Counted from the first letter of the stretch, positions 25,633 to 34,628 are shown. The stretch is DNA of 64,000 nt from Aquimarina macrocephali JAMB N27 (GCF_000520995.1 NZ_JACA01000007.1:1-64000); one strand, 5' to 3'. Notes: generated by a model not told the origin, from the sequence alone. Translations and numbers: made by a program.

Positions 25633-26601
25633 ATGAAAGCTTTGATGTATCACAAATACGGTTCGTCTGATGTGCTTACCCTAAAAGATATTCTGATACC
25701 TACGCCCAAAGATAATGAGGTACTGGTCAAAATTCATGCAACTGCTATCAACTCATCAGATTGGGAACTCCTAAGAGGAAAACCTTTCTTTGCTCGTATC
25801 TGGGGCCTTATAAAACCCAAATATCATATTCTTGGTTCTGATATTGCCGGACAGGTTATTGCCGTAGGAAATAAAGTCGCCCAGTTTGAGACCGGTGATG
25901 AGGTATTCGGAGATATATTTTTGCATTGGGGAGGTTTTGCAGAATATGTATGTGTAGATCAGGAGTTACTCTTGCCCAAACCTGAAGATATAACATTTGA
26001 AGAAGCTTCGGCTATACCACAAGCAGGTGTTGTCGCTCTACAAGGACTTCGTTATAATGGAGAGATTAAACCCGGACAAAAAGTTTTGATCAATGGTGCT
26101 GGTGGTGGTGCAGGTACATTTGCGATACAAATCGCCAAATCATTGGGTGCCGAAGTAACTGGTGTAGACAGCGCAAGGAAACTAGACCTAATGAAATCAA
26201 TCGGTGCAGATTATGTTATTGACTATACTCAAGAAGATGTTACCAAAAACAAACAGCAATACGACTTGATTTTTGATATTGTAGGATGTCGCTCTGTTTT
26301 TGATTTTAAACGTATATTAAAACCTAAAGGAGCATATGTTATGGCAGGTGGTTCTATGCGTCGCCTTTTACAAATTCTCTTTTGCGGTCCCTTGATCTCA
26401 AAAACCACTGATAAGAAAATGGGATTGCTAATGCATAAACAGAATAAAGAAGATATAAATCATATGCTGGCACTACGTGATGCTGGAAAAGTAGTACCCG
26501 TTATTGATAAATGTTACCCATTGTCTGAAGGTATCGAAGCATTTCAGTATTTTGGAGAAGGGCTGGTTCTGGGAAAAATAATTATCACATCTGAAGCCTA
26601 A
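25633..26601 (+). CDS. NAD(P)-dependent medium-chain alcohol dehydrogenase / quinone oxidoreductase
   Basis: The protein has 322 residues from the ATG at 25633 (MKALMYHKYG); an in-frame ATG at 25603 would add ten residues. It is of the zinc-independent MDR type: AINSSDWELLRGKP, the substrate loop GSDIAGQVIAVGNKVAQF, the dinucleotide motif INGAGGGAGTFAIQIAKSLG, and a typical C-terminus HMLALRDAGKVVPVIDKCYP. It lacks the catalytic-zinc cysteines, so an enoyl or quinone reductase reaction is likely. The DinB-like gene follows 18 nt later, suggesting an operon. Confidence 0.87.
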   Translation: MKALMYHKYGSSDVLTLKDILIPTPKDNEVLVKIHATAINSSDWELLRGKPFFARIWGLIKPKYHILGSDIAGQVIAVGNKVAQFETGDEVFGDIFLHWGGFAEYVCVDQELLLPKPEDITFEEASAIPQAGVVALQGLRYNGEIKPGQKVLINGAGGGAGTFAIQIAKSLGAEVTGVDSARKLDLMKSIGADYVIDYTQEDVTKNKQQYDLIFDIVGCRSVFDFKRILKPKGAYVMAGGSMRRLLQILFCGPLISKTTDKKMGLLMHKQNKEDINHMLALRDAGKVVPVIDKCYPLSEGIEAFQYFGEGLVLGKIIITSEA

Positions 26602-26619
26602 ATTAAAAAGAATAAATAT

Positions 26620-27129
26620 ATGAAACGAGCAAAATGGTTTGATCGAAAGTTTGACTTCTCTTTTGAAGAAAACATCTTCCCTTTACTACTCAAAAGACTG
26701 GAAGAAACACCCTCTGTCATCAAGAATACAATAGATTCCCTAACAAAAGAACAGCTAACCAGTAAGAAAAACGGAAAATGGTCTATCCAGGAAAATATTG
26801 GACACCTGATCGATTTAGAACCCATCTGGCAAGGAAGGCTTAATGATATTTTAACCAATAAATTGGAGTTAAGACCAGCCGATCTGCAAAATAAAAAAAC
26901 AGATTTTGCACAACATAATCTTAGAGATCGTAATGATTTGCTCAATGAATTCTTAGATATTCGTTCTGAAACTGTTAGCCAACTTCACAAACTTACCGAA
27001 AAGGAAATCTACAAACATGCATTGCATCCCAGGTTAAAAACACCAATGCGTACCATGGATTTATTTCTTTTTGTTGCAGAACACGATGATCACCACATAG
27101 CTGCTATTGAAGAATTAAAGATCGAATAA
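26620..27129 (+). CDS. DinB-family protein
   Basis: The protein has 169 residues. It has the DinB/YfiT-like four-helix bundle pattern: KRLEETPSVIKNTIDSLTKE, WSIQENIGHLIDLEPIW with the first His ligand, and a late FVAEHDDHHIAAIEEL holding two more His, giving a three-His metal site. Members act as metal-dependent thiol transferases or stay uncharacterised. It is 18 nt behind the oxidoreductase and probably cotranscribed. Confidence 0.87.
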   Translation: MKRAKWFDRKFDFSFEENIFPLLLKRLEETPSVIKNTIDSLTKEQLTSKKNGKWSIQENIGHLIDLEPIWQGRLNDILTNKLELRPADLQNKKTDFAQHNLRDRNDLLNEFLDIRSETVSQLHKLTEKEIYKHALHPRLKTPMRTMDLFLFVAEHDDHHIAAIEELKIE

Positions 27130-27526
27130 CAGGGTTTAGTATAACACCAAAAGAAAAAGAGTGTATTACCCTTAAATGAATATTTTAGAATAATACATTT
27201 TCTAAAATGAATTGATCAAACAGAGCCTTTCTGGAAGTTTGTTTACTTATTTTGATGGTTATATAGGTTTAGAAAAGCTCGGTCCGATACTAATTGATTA
27301 ATATTTAAAGGGCATAAAAACTGTCAATTCGAGTGAATTTTACGATTAGAATGAGTAAAATTTGTATCGAGAATAGGTTTTTAGCATTGAAATGCTTGTT
27401 TTCGATACAAAATTCTTAACAGAATTTCACTCAAACTGACGCATTTCAGATTACTCGAACTCAGGTTAATACATAGCAAACCCGAATTATGTATTAGAAA
27501 ATCTACTGCACAATCCAGGTTTAAGC
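27130..27526. other. Intergenic region with R1 copy d
   Basis: There is no gene here. It holds the R1 copy at 27323-27468 and, from 27479, an ACCCGAATTATGTATTAGAAA word repeated almost exactly at 42943-42963. Confidence 0.6.
27323..27468. repeat. R1 palindromic repeat, copy d (diverged)
   Basis: GTCAATTCGAGTG (27323-27335) faces CACTCAAACTGACG (27428-27441). The inner TTGTATCGAGAATA faces TTCGATACAA. The right-hand outer arm TCGAACTCAGGTTA (27455-27468) matches copy c exactly. Confidence 0.8.
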
Positions 27527-27892
27527 TTACTTGAGTCGTTTTTTTATACTACTCATTTTCTTATTCAGTTTTAGAATTTCTTTCATAAGATGCACATTCT
27601 CAATACCTCTATATGAAGATGGTCCTGGCGGTGGTGGTGGATCAGGCACTCCTCCCGGTGGTAACCCTCCATCGGGTCCATAAAACTGTGGTTTAAATTT
27701 AACCAGAATATCAATTAGTAATTGTGGGTCTTTTTCAAGATCAATAATAGGTCCATGCTTTTTTATAACATCCTTTATAATTTTCTCTTGGTTCTTTACA
27801 GAAATAACAAGGTTCTTATCTCTTATATGAGACTTTGATACTTTAGGTATTTTAGAACTTTCGGCTTTTAAATTTTTGATTTTTTTTGTCAT
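27527..27892 (-). CDS. Lys-rich 121-aa protein with Gly/Pro segment; candidate substrate of the adjacent hydroxylase and glycosyltransferase
   Basis: The protein has 121 residues from the ATG at 27892; the frame stays open to 28000, but that part overlaps the hydroxylase gene. The N-terminus is basic (MTKKIKNLKAESSKIPKVSK). A helical, charged middle follows (KIIKDVIKKHGPIIDLEKDP), then one low-complexity segment at residues 72-91 (27679-27620): GPDGGLPPGGVPDPPPPPGP. A basic helix ends the protein (MKEILKLNKKMSSIKKRLK). There is no signal peptide. It is the third gene of an operon with a glycosyltransferase and a prolyl hydroxylase, 13 nt behind the hydroxylase stop. The proline run is the obvious candidate for modification. 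No family is recognised, and the substrate role is an inference. Confidence 0.72.
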   Translation of the reverse strand: MTKKIKNLKAESSKIPKVSKSHIRDKNLVISVKNQEKIIKDVIKKHGPIIDLEKDPQLLIDILVKFKPQFYGPDGGLPPGGVPDPPPPPGPSSYRGIENVHLMKEILKLNKKMSSIKKRLK

Positions 27893-27905
27893 ATGCGTTT
27901 CAATT

Positions 27906-28511
27906 TTAGAGTTTTTGTCGTATTTCTTTTTGTCTTTCCCAGGTAACCAATGTTGTTTTTTTACCATTAACAATTGGTAATCCTGCATGCAACATATCAT
28001 AATTACAATTTCCGTCTGGTAGTAAATTATCCCAGACCAATAACCTTCCTTGTTTTGGTTTAACTCTGATGTCTAAATTTTTGAAATGTGTAGCGCCTCC
28101 TTTTTTAGGTGTATTGAGATATAACAAATAGGTTTTCTTTCGCTCTCCTGCATAATGTTCCCTCCAGGCTCCGCTATCATAATGATAATCAAACTTACCG
28201 TGTTTAGCATATTTTGTCGCTTGCCAATGCTCTAATCTATTCAGGTCCACCTCAAATAATGATTTGATATCGTTCTCTATTTTCTCTACCACCTCTAAAA
28301 GGGTATCTGTAAATAACACCTGATCTGCACTTTTACTAACCCGGGTATTGCTAAGATGACTCTCATGTATCCTTGGATCTATTACTGTACTGCGTTTCCA
28401 AAAAGAATATTCGAGTTCTTCTAATATTGTAGTACACATCGAGGTAGATAAAAAACCATCAACACACACGATTTTATCTTTTTTTAATATTTCAGCTATT
28501 GATTGCTTCAT
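27906..28511 (-). CDS. Prolyl 4-hydroxylase-type 2OG-Fe(II) oxygenase
   Basis: The protein has 201 residues. The P4Hc fold is clear: SNTRVSKSADQVLF, YAKHGKFDYHYDSGAW with the His-x-Asp iron ligands, TYLLYLNTPKKGGATHF, and the distal His in MLHAGLPIVNGKKTTLVTWE, whose Lys should bind 2-oxoglutarate. It would hydroxylate a prolyl residue using O2, 2-oxoglutarate and iron in the cytoplasm. Its start overlaps the 3' end of the glycosyltransferase gene by 20 nt, implying translational coupling. The Pro-rich protein gene follows directly. Confidence 0.9.
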   Translation of the reverse strand: MKQSIAEILKKDKIVCVDGFLSTSMCTTILEELEYSFWKRSTVIDPRIHESHLSNTRVSKSADQVLFTDTLLEVVEKIENDIKSLFEVDLNRLEHWQATKYAKHGKFDYHYDSGAWREHYAGERKKTYLLYLNTPKKGGATHFKNLDIRVKPKQGRLLVWDNLLPDGNCNYDMLHAGLPIVNGKKTTLVTWERQKEIRQKL

Positions 28512-29394
28512 TTTCTATGGCATTATCATACAACTTAAGGTCGATATGTTTTTCGTATTCAATCACTTTTCTATCCAACCCGAGTATAGCATTAGAAGTC
28601 ATGTTCGTTGTATAGATTATTTTCATTTTATTATAAGACATCTCTTCTTGTTTATACCATGAAGTATGATCATCCCAATGTGGTGTTCTTGTTTTTCTAT
28701 CATATAAATGCCACCCCAGGATAATATGAGGATGAAACAAGTCATACCCATATGTATACGCTCTAAGGCTTGTTAAAACCTCATCTCCAAAAAAGTAAAT
28801 CTCTGGATCAAAATGAATTTCTTCATTAAAGAAACCATCAGCAAACAAAAAATGCAATGAGATAAATTGTGCGACAAGTGGTTTTTTAATTTTTTTCCAA
28901 TGAGGAATAGGATAGCTTGTTAACTTAGTAAGAAGTCCTTTATCCCGTTCTAAAGGATAGATTTTAAGGGGGTATTTCATTCTACCATCGGGTTCATTTT
29001 CGGGATCATAAGAAGGGAGATATGCGGTAATAATTGGTTTTTTTACACCTTCTTCTTTTAAGACTTTAAACATTTTTATGGTTTCCTGATCCCAGTCTTT
29101 CACAAACCTATGATGAGAATCCAAATACAAAGTATAGGCTTCATTTTTCCATTGTTTTTGAAGTAAATTACGTGCCCAGTTACAACCTTTACTGTCTTTA
29201 TAGTGAATATCGAGGATTTCGACATTGCCATAGTCAAAAATTTCTTTTTTAAGCTGTTCTTTATTTCCGTGTTGCCATGCAATTACGATTCTAAGTCTTT
29301 CGGGATGTTTTGCCTTTTTATTAAGGTCAATAACGGTATTAGACAGTTCCTTATCGCGATATGCAGGTATTTGTATGTATATCTTTTCGAGCAT
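28492..29394 (-). CDS. GlcNAc-transferase family glycosyltransferase (Skp1 GnT1/GT60-like)
   Basis: The protein has 300 residues from the ATG at 29394 (MLEKIYIQIPAYRDKEL); the frame extends to 29466 without support. The GT-A fold is seen in IYIQIPAYRDKELSNTVIDL, KGCNWARNLLQKQW and YTLYLDSHHRFVKDWD, where Asp-Ser-His is the DxH-type metal motif. FLFADGFFNEEIHFDPEIYF and FGDEVLTSLRAYTYGYDLFH follow, then GWHLYDR. This matches the glycosyltransferase (GlcNAc) family whose founding eukaryotic member adds GlcNAc to hydroxyproline of Skp1. It is the first gene of the operon with the prolyl hydroxylase, which strengthens that reading. The sugar donor is not proven. Confidence 0.87.
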   Translation of the reverse strand: MLEKIYIQIPAYRDKELSNTVIDLNKKAKHPERLRIVIAWQHGNKEQLKKEIFDYGNVEILDIHYKDSKGCNWARNLLQKQWKNEAYTLYLDSHHRFVKDWDQETIKMFKVLKEEGVKKPIITAYLPSYDPENEPDGRMKYPLKIYPLERDKGLLTKLTSYPIPHWKKIKKPLVAQFISLHFLFADGFFNEEIHFDPEIYFFGDEVLTSLRAYTYGYDLFHPHIILGWHLYDRKTRTPHWDDHTSWYKQEEMSYNKMKIIYTTNMTSNAILGLDRKVIEYEKHIDLKLYDNAIENEAINS

Positions 29395-29727
29395 ATTACT
29401 TTCTTTTTCAGTTATAAGTTTTATCTCCAAACGAGTCATTACAACTAAATTTTTATCAAGATACAATGGGTTCGTCTCTCAAAAAAGGGGGATTTACCTA
29501 TTAATAGTCAGTGATTTACCCTTTTTAGGTATGATCTAATGTGATGTAACTTTAGGGAGATTGAGGTAGTGGTATGCTCTTTTTGAAATGAGGTTTCTTG
29601 CTTTTCCAGACGTGATCCAGAATCTATAATTGAATCAAAATATCTATATAATCATACTACTTCTTTAGTATATTGCACGTGCATCATTTTTTAACTAAAA
29701 AAGACTGTTTGTTTAAGCATTTTTCAA
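29395..29727. other. Divergent intergenic region
   Basis: This 333-bp region lies between the glycosyltransferase operon and the Crp-type regulator. It carries the shared motif at 29481-29498 and a perfect TGCACGTGCA palindrome at 29674-29683, 45 nt before the Crp gene. Nothing in it looks coding. Confidence 0.6.
29481..29498 (-). promoter_or_regulatory. Shared upstream motif, site 2
   Basis: On the minus strand GGTAAATCCCCCTTTTTT starts 104 nt before the glycosyltransferase ATG at 29394. Its core is identical to GGTAAATCCCCCTTTT at 45724-45739. Confidence 0.5.
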
Positions 29728-30288
29728 ATGATTAGGATCAATCAAGAATTATTAGATTTCTTTTCGCAACTATCAGAATCTTCTGCAAGTACTATGGTAA
29801 AAGAGAAGAAGTTTATTTCAAAAGAAAAAATTATTATTCAAGGAAAATATGTACCCTCTATATTTATTATAAAAAGTGGTGTGGTAAAATGTTATGTAAA
29901 TGAAGATAATGGTCGAGACTTTATCCAGGAGTTTTTTAGTACTGGTGAAATCCTCGGAGAATTAGAAATCTTTAATGATGTTATTAGCTTTTGCAATGCA
30001 GAAACGATAACAGAGGTTACTGGATACCAGGTTGATGTTAAAGATTTTTATACGCTACTGGAAAATCATCCAGAACTTAATGTATTGTTATTAAAAGCAC
30101 TAGCCAATAAAGTACGAGATACTGCGATTAGAGCATCCCAACAACAATCATATCCTATAGCCTATAACCTTAAGAAATTAATGAAATTTTCTTCTGATGA
30201 AGCTATGGCTTTTTCTAAACAAGATATAGCCGATTATTTAGGAATAACGCTACGTAGTCTTAATAGAGCGCTACATGAGATATCTTAA
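29728..30288 (+). CDS. Crp/Fnr-family transcriptional regulator
   Basis: The protein has 186 residues. It has an N-terminal cyclic-nucleotide-binding-like beta roll (KFISKEKIIIQGKYVPSIFI, FFSTGEILGELEIFNDV) and a C-terminal winged helix-turn-helix (FSKQDIADYLGITLRSLNRAL). The usual cAMP-binding Arg-Ser is not evident, so the ligand is unclear. There is no cysteine cluster of the Fnr type. It is divergent from the glycosyltransferase/hydroxylase operon and could control it. A palindrome, TGCACGTGCA, lies upstream. Confidence 0.88.
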   Translation: MIRINQELLDFFSQLSESSASTMVKEKKFISKEKIIIQGKYVPSIFIIKSGVVKCYVNEDNGRDFIQEFFSTGEILGELEIFNDVISFCNAETITEVTGYQVDVKDFYTLLENHPELNVLLLKALANKVRDTAIRASQQQSYPIAYNLKKLMKFSSDEAMAFSKQDIADYLGITLRSLNRALHEIS

Positions 30289-30381
30289 TATAGTTAGTAT
30301 ATTTGATGAAATTATGAGAATCCCGTATGGTTCTCAAAACTTATATATCATCAAAGGTAAACACAAGTATTAAATTATTAA

Positions 30382-31524
30382 ATGGATAACTACGCTATTC
30401 TTAGCATTATAAGCTTGATGATTGTATTTATATCATCACTTTTTGCCATCTTCTTATTAACCGTAAAAACCAAAAACAAAACCAGTAATCGTCTTATTGC
30501 TGCTTTTCTTATCCTCGTGGCCATCGATATCAGTTCTTTTTTCTACCATCGATTTATAGATATGCCTCTAACGCTAGAAATGATACGTATGGATCTTCCA
30601 TCTTTTTCAAGTCCGGTGCTTTATCTTTTTGTCTTATCGGTTATCTATATAGATTTTAAGCTGAAACCAAAACATCTGTTACACGGACTTCCATTTGTAA
30701 TAAGCACTTTGATATTTACACCTAGATTTTATTTGGCAAGCCAAGAAGCCAAACTTTCTTTTATGAATAATTATTTGCTAACTCCAGAATCCATTTCCAC
30801 TATGATTATTGGTCATATTCAGGTTATAGCATATATCATTGCCATTTTTGTCATCTTAAAAAAGTCTAAGAAGATAATGCTGGAAAACTACTCTAATGCA
30901 ACCACAGCAAAACATAAATGGTTGTTTCAGTTAAACGTTATTTCTAGTTTCATCTTTGTTGTTAGTACTTCAAAAACGATATTTAAGTTTTATAATGATG
31001 ATTTCCAAACTGTAAATATTGCCAGAATTATTGTTGTGTTTCTGGTTCTATGCTTTATATGCTGGTTAATTTTAAAAGCATTGTATAATCCAGGTTTTTT
31101 TAGAGGAATTGATTCTAAATTACTTCCGGTAGAAAATATGATTACAAAGAATGAAACAGTAATCAATCTCCCAGGCGATAAAGTGATTCAGGATCAAATA
31201 CAACAATTAAAAACGTATATGATCGACCAAAAACCTTATCTAAATCCTACACTCACTATACAGAATTTGGCAGATGATCTGCAACTACCCGTTAGAGAAG
31301 TATCGATTCTGATCAATCATCATCTGGATCAGCACTTTTTTGATTTTGTAAATGAATATCGTATACAACATGCAATGGATATTTTAAAAGATCCTACTAA
31401 AAAACAGGTAACTGTTCTCGAAATCTTGTATGAAGTTGGTTTTAACTCTAAATCTTCTTTCAACACTTCTTTTAAAAAATACGCTAACGTCACCCCTACT
31501 CAATACAGAAAAAACAACTCATAA
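30382..31524 (+). CDS. Membrane-bound AraC-family transcriptional regulator
   Basis: The protein has 380 residues. Seven or so hydrophobic helices span residues 5-240, followed by an AraC DNA-binding domain (LNPTLTIQNLADDLQLPVRE, then EILYEVGFNSKSSFNTSFKK, and VTPTQYRKN at the end). This is the same design as the regulator at 132-1172. It lies 145 bp upstream of a TonB-dependent receptor gene, and two direct repeats in that gap are good candidates for its binding site. The signal is unknown. Confidence 0.88.
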   Translation: MDNYAILSIISLMIVFISSLFAIFLLTVKTKNKTSNRLIAAFLILVAIDISSFFYHRFIDMPLTLEMIRMDLPSFSSPVLYLFVLSVIYIDFKLKPKHLLHGLPFVISTLIFTPRFYLASQEAKLSFMNNYLLTPESISTMIIGHIQVIAYIIAIFVILKKSKKIMLENYSNATTAKHKWLFQLNVISSFIFVVSTSKTIFKFYNDDFQTVNIARIIVVFLVLCFICWLILKALYNPGFFRGIDSKLLPVENMITKNETVINLPGDKVIQDQIQQLKTYMIDQKPYLNPTLTIQNLADDLQLPVREVSILINHHLDQHFFDFVNEYRIQHAMDILKDPTKKQVTVLEILYEVGFNSKSSFNTSFKKYANVTPTQYRKNNS

Positions 31525-31532
31525 TCAGAGCT

Positions 31533-31570
31533 TTGCAAAAAGTCGAACGTTTGCTTGTAAAAAGTCGAAC
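31533..31570 (+). promoter_or_regulatory. Direct repeats, candidate AraC-type operator
   Basis: TTGCAAAAAGTCGAAC (31533-31548) and TTGTAAAAAGTCGAAC (31555-31570) match at 15 of 16 positions and start 22 bp apart, about two helical turns. They lie between the AraC gene and the TonB receptor. Confidence 0.6.
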
Positions 31571-31669
31571 TCATTTTTGGTGATCAAAAGCGTTCGATTA
31601 TTTTAATCGGTCGCATAGGTTGTATTCAAAAATGATATTTGCTTCATAATTAATCTTAAATATAAAATT

Positions 31670-34057
31670 GTGATGCGATCTATTTTTATTTCTTTATTGT
31701 TTTTATGTCCTTTCTTATGCTTTTCTCAACTAGAAATCAAAGGAAAAGTTATTAGTAAAACAGAAACCATAGCTTTTGCCAATGTTATTTTATCAACGCC
31801 CGGTTCTGATGGTACAGTAATTACAGGTGCAATTACTGACGAAAACGGAAACTTCACCCTAATGGCAAAAGAAGGAACTTATACACTGGCAATACGTTTT
31901 ATGGGGTATACCGAATGGCAAAAAGATATCGTACTAGATAGCGTTGTAGATTTAGGTAATATTACTCTCGAAAGCAGTACTACCAGCCTTGATGAAGTTG
32001 TGATTACCAAAACCAAAAAAGTAATAGAACGTAAACCAGATCGTTTGGTGTTTAACGTAGAAAATAGTATTGCTGCCAGTGGCGGAGATGCATTAGATGC
32101 TCTTAAAATAGCTCCAGGGGTCACCATCCAGAATAATACCTTGAGTATGATTGGTAGAGGTGCATCACGCGTAATGGTTGATGGACGATTATTACAGCTA
32201 TCCGGAGAAGAACTAATAGACTTTTTAAATGCCATAGCAGCAAGTGATATTAAGAAAATAGAGATTATTACGAATCCACCAGCTAAATATGAAGCTGCAG
32301 GAAATGGTGGACTTATTAATATTGTTTACAAAAAAGGAGCACACAATTCCTGGAAGAATACCACTACCCTGTCCCACAATCAGAATACATACCATTTTAC
32401 TACTTTACGTAACAACTTTTTTTATAACAAAAACAAATTACGATTTTCTGTAAGTGCTAATGGTACTAAAGGAAATAATAGAGAAATAGAAGAAGTAGAT
32501 GTGTTTTATCCCAATGGCCCATGGATATTGGATATGGATAACAAGGCAAATAAAGATAATATATCAGGACGTTTATCGGTAGATTATGACATTACAGATA
32601 ATATTATCATAGGAGCACAATACCTGGGGAATCAAAATACTCCGGATAATGCCGTACAATCTACTACTCAAATTTTTAATGCATCCAATCAATTAGATTC
32701 TATATTAGATAATACAGGTTTTTTTGATAGAAAGGTAAAAAGCCACCTGTATAACCTACATATGATTACTACACTGGATACTCTGGATAGAAAAATCTCT
32801 TTTGATATTGATTATTTTGATTATGATAATAACCTGAAACAAGACAATGTAGTGAATACGTTCTTACCAAACGGTGAATTTGTTGGGATCAACTATGCAG
32901 CTATGAACTTATCGGATCAACGTATCGATAATTTTAGTGCAAAAATAGATGTCGAACACCCTTTTCCATCTGTTAATTTATCATATGGTGGTAAGCTTAG
33001 TTTTATCAAAACCATAAATGGTTTACAAAATTTCACTACAGAGACGGGTACTCCTATTTTTGATCCTATAGCTTCCAATCAATTTGAATACACAGAAAAT
33101 ATTCAGGCATTATATGTTAATGCTTCAAAAAAGATCAATGAAAAATGGGAATTTCAACTCGGATTACGAGTAGAAAACACACTTACAGAAGGGTTCTCAG
33201 AAACCCTAAACCAAACCAATACGAACGAATACTTAAAGTTTTTTCCGACAGCCTATATATCATATCAAAAAAATGATGAAAACGTATTTTCTCTTAATTA
33301 TGGAAGACGTATTAACCGACCAGGTTTTAGGAATTTAAATCCATTCAGAATTTATGTGAATAGTAATAGTTTCTCTGAAGGAAATCCATTTTTACAACCT
33401 TCATTTACAGATAGTTTCGAATTTAATCACACCTACAATAATACACTAACTACCAATGCTTTCCTTAATGTTACCACTGATGGTTTTGGTACTATTTTCA
33501 CTGCAGATCAAGAAACCGAGGTACAAGCTGTGATACGAGAAAACTATTATAAAAGTTATAATTGGGGAGTTGGTGAAACATTCTCTTTTAATACGCTCCC
33601 TTGGTGGAAAAGCCAGAACCAGGTATATGTTCTTGGATACAAAACTGTGATTGATAATAAAATAAACGCTAATGCCGAAGATGGATTTCAGCTTTATTTT
33701 TCTACAAATAATACGTTTACATTAGGTAAAAACACCAAATTACAAGTTAACTTTTTATATAATTCACCACATAAAGCTAACTTGTTTGATATTAGTGAAA
33801 CCTACAACCTAAATCTAGGAGTAAAACAAAGTATGTTTAAAGATAAACTACAGCTTTCGGTATTGGTGAATGACATATTAGATACATCAAGTTATAGTAG
33901 GCTAGCCTCTGTAGTAAATGGTATAGAATCGGTATATGCTCAAAATTATAGCCCTCGATTTGCCAGAATATCACTATCCTATACATTTGGAAATAATAAA
34001 ATAAAGAGTAAACAAAGAGGTTTTGGAAATGATGAGGAAAGAAACAGAAGTAACTAA
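31670..34057 (+). CDS. TonB-dependent outer-membrane receptor
   Basis: The protein has 795 residues. A signal peptide (MMRSIFISLLFLCPFLCFSQ) precedes a carboxypeptidase-like regulatory domain (LEIKGKVISKTETIAFANVI). A plug domain follows (NSIAASGGDALDALKIAPGV, RGASRVMVDGRLL, IEIITNPPAKYEAAGNGGLI), then a long beta barrel of the OMP_b-brl_3 type that ends with an aromatic strand (RFARISLSYTFGNNKIKS). It imports an unknown ligand across the outer membrane using TonB energy. No SusD partner is present. The AraC gene upstream likely regulates it. Confidence 0.9.
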   Translation: MMRSIFISLLFLCPFLCFSQLEIKGKVISKTETIAFANVILSTPGSDGTVITGAITDENGNFTLMAKEGTYTLAIRFMGYTEWQKDIVLDSVVDLGNITLESSTTSLDEVVITKTKKVIERKPDRLVFNVENSIAASGGDALDALKIAPGVTIQNNTLSMIGRGASRVMVDGRLLQLSGEELIDFLNAIAASDIKKIEIITNPPAKYEAAGNGGLINIVYKKGAHNSWKNTTTLSHNQNTYHFTTLRNNFFYNKNKLRFSVSANGTKGNNREIEEVDVFYPNGPWILDMDNKANKDNISGRLSVDYDITDNIIIGAQYLGNQNTPDNAVQSTTQIFNASNQLDSILDNTGFFDRKVKSHLYNLHMITTLDTLDRKISFDIDYFDYDNNLKQDNVVNTFLPNGEFVGINYAAMNLSDQRIDNFSAKIDVEHPFPSVNLSYGGKLSFIKTINGLQNFTTETGTPIFDPIASNQFEYTENIQALYVNASKKINEKWEFQLGLRVENTLTEGFSETLNQTNTNEYLKFFPTAYISYQKNDENVFSLNYGRRINRPGFRNLNPFRIYVNSNSFSEGNPFLQPSFTDSFEFNHTYNNTLTTNAFLNVTTDGFGTIFTADQETEVQAVIRENYYKSYNWGVGETFSFNTLPWWKSQNQVYVLGYKTVIDNKINANAEDGFQLYFSTNNTFTLGKNTKLQVNFLYNSPHKANLFDISETYNLNLGVKQSMFKDKLQLSVLVNDILDTSSYSRLASVVNGIESVYAQNYSPRFARISLSYTFGNNKIKSKQRGFGNDEERNRSN

Positions 34058-34506
34058 TGAGTACATCTTCCTATTGTACCATTTTTCATTAACTCATTCA
34101 AAATCAATAATGTTGTTGGATCTCCATGTTGTGCTAAACGATTGATAACTTCTTCAAGATGTTTACTATCCTTTACATGAAACTTCATTATTAAACAGTC
34201 TTTTCCGGTGACTCTGGTGCATTCCACCATTTCAGGATACGCATCTGCATCCAGTGCATCGGTAAAAGACTGAAAATTGATTCTATTTACACTCATCATA
34301 ATGAATGCAGAAAGAGACCATCCCAGTTTAGCAGGATTTACCTGCATTGTATATCCTGTGATCACTTCTGTATCTTCCATACGTTGTACTCGCTCTGCCA
34401 CAGCAGATGGAGAAAGCCCCACTACTCTACCAATATGTGCAAATGGCAAGCGTGCATTTTTTTGTAATAATTCTAAAATCTTCCAGTCTAAATCGTCTTT
34501 CACCAT
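34054..34506 (-). CDS. Lrp/AsnC-family transcriptional regulator
   Basis: The protein has 150 residues from MVKDDLDWKILE; an ATG two codons earlier is possible. It has an N-terminal helix-turn-helix (LPFAHIGRVVGLSPSAVAER) and a C-terminal RAM ligand-binding fold (ALDADAYPEMVECTRVTGKD, CLIMKFHVKDSKHLEEVINR). It binds DNA as a multimer in response to an amino acid or similar effector. It is divergent from a LysE-type exporter gene, a classic arrangement for regulation of amino-acid export. Confidence 0.9.
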   Translation of the reverse strand: MVKDDLDWKILELLQKNARLPFAHIGRVVGLSPSAVAERVQRMEDTEVITGYTMQVNPAKLGWSLSAFIMMSVNRINFQSFTDALDADAYPEMVECTRVTGKDCLIMKFHVKDSKHLEEVINRLAQHGDPTTLLILNELMKNGTIGRCTH

Positions 34507-34628
34507 AATCATTGGTTTTTAGTTATAATTAAGATATATTCTCCAGAAAAAACAAAGATAAGCCAATGATTTGTTTTCTTAGTCTCCTTTCTTTCGTATA
34601 ATTTTGAATCAAAATCTAATACAATCCT

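Noticed and set aside
27527-28000. Extension of the Pro-rich protein to 28000
   Set aside because: The added part overlaps the hydroxylase coding sequence by about 95 nt. The ATG at 27892 lies just after the hydroxylase stop.
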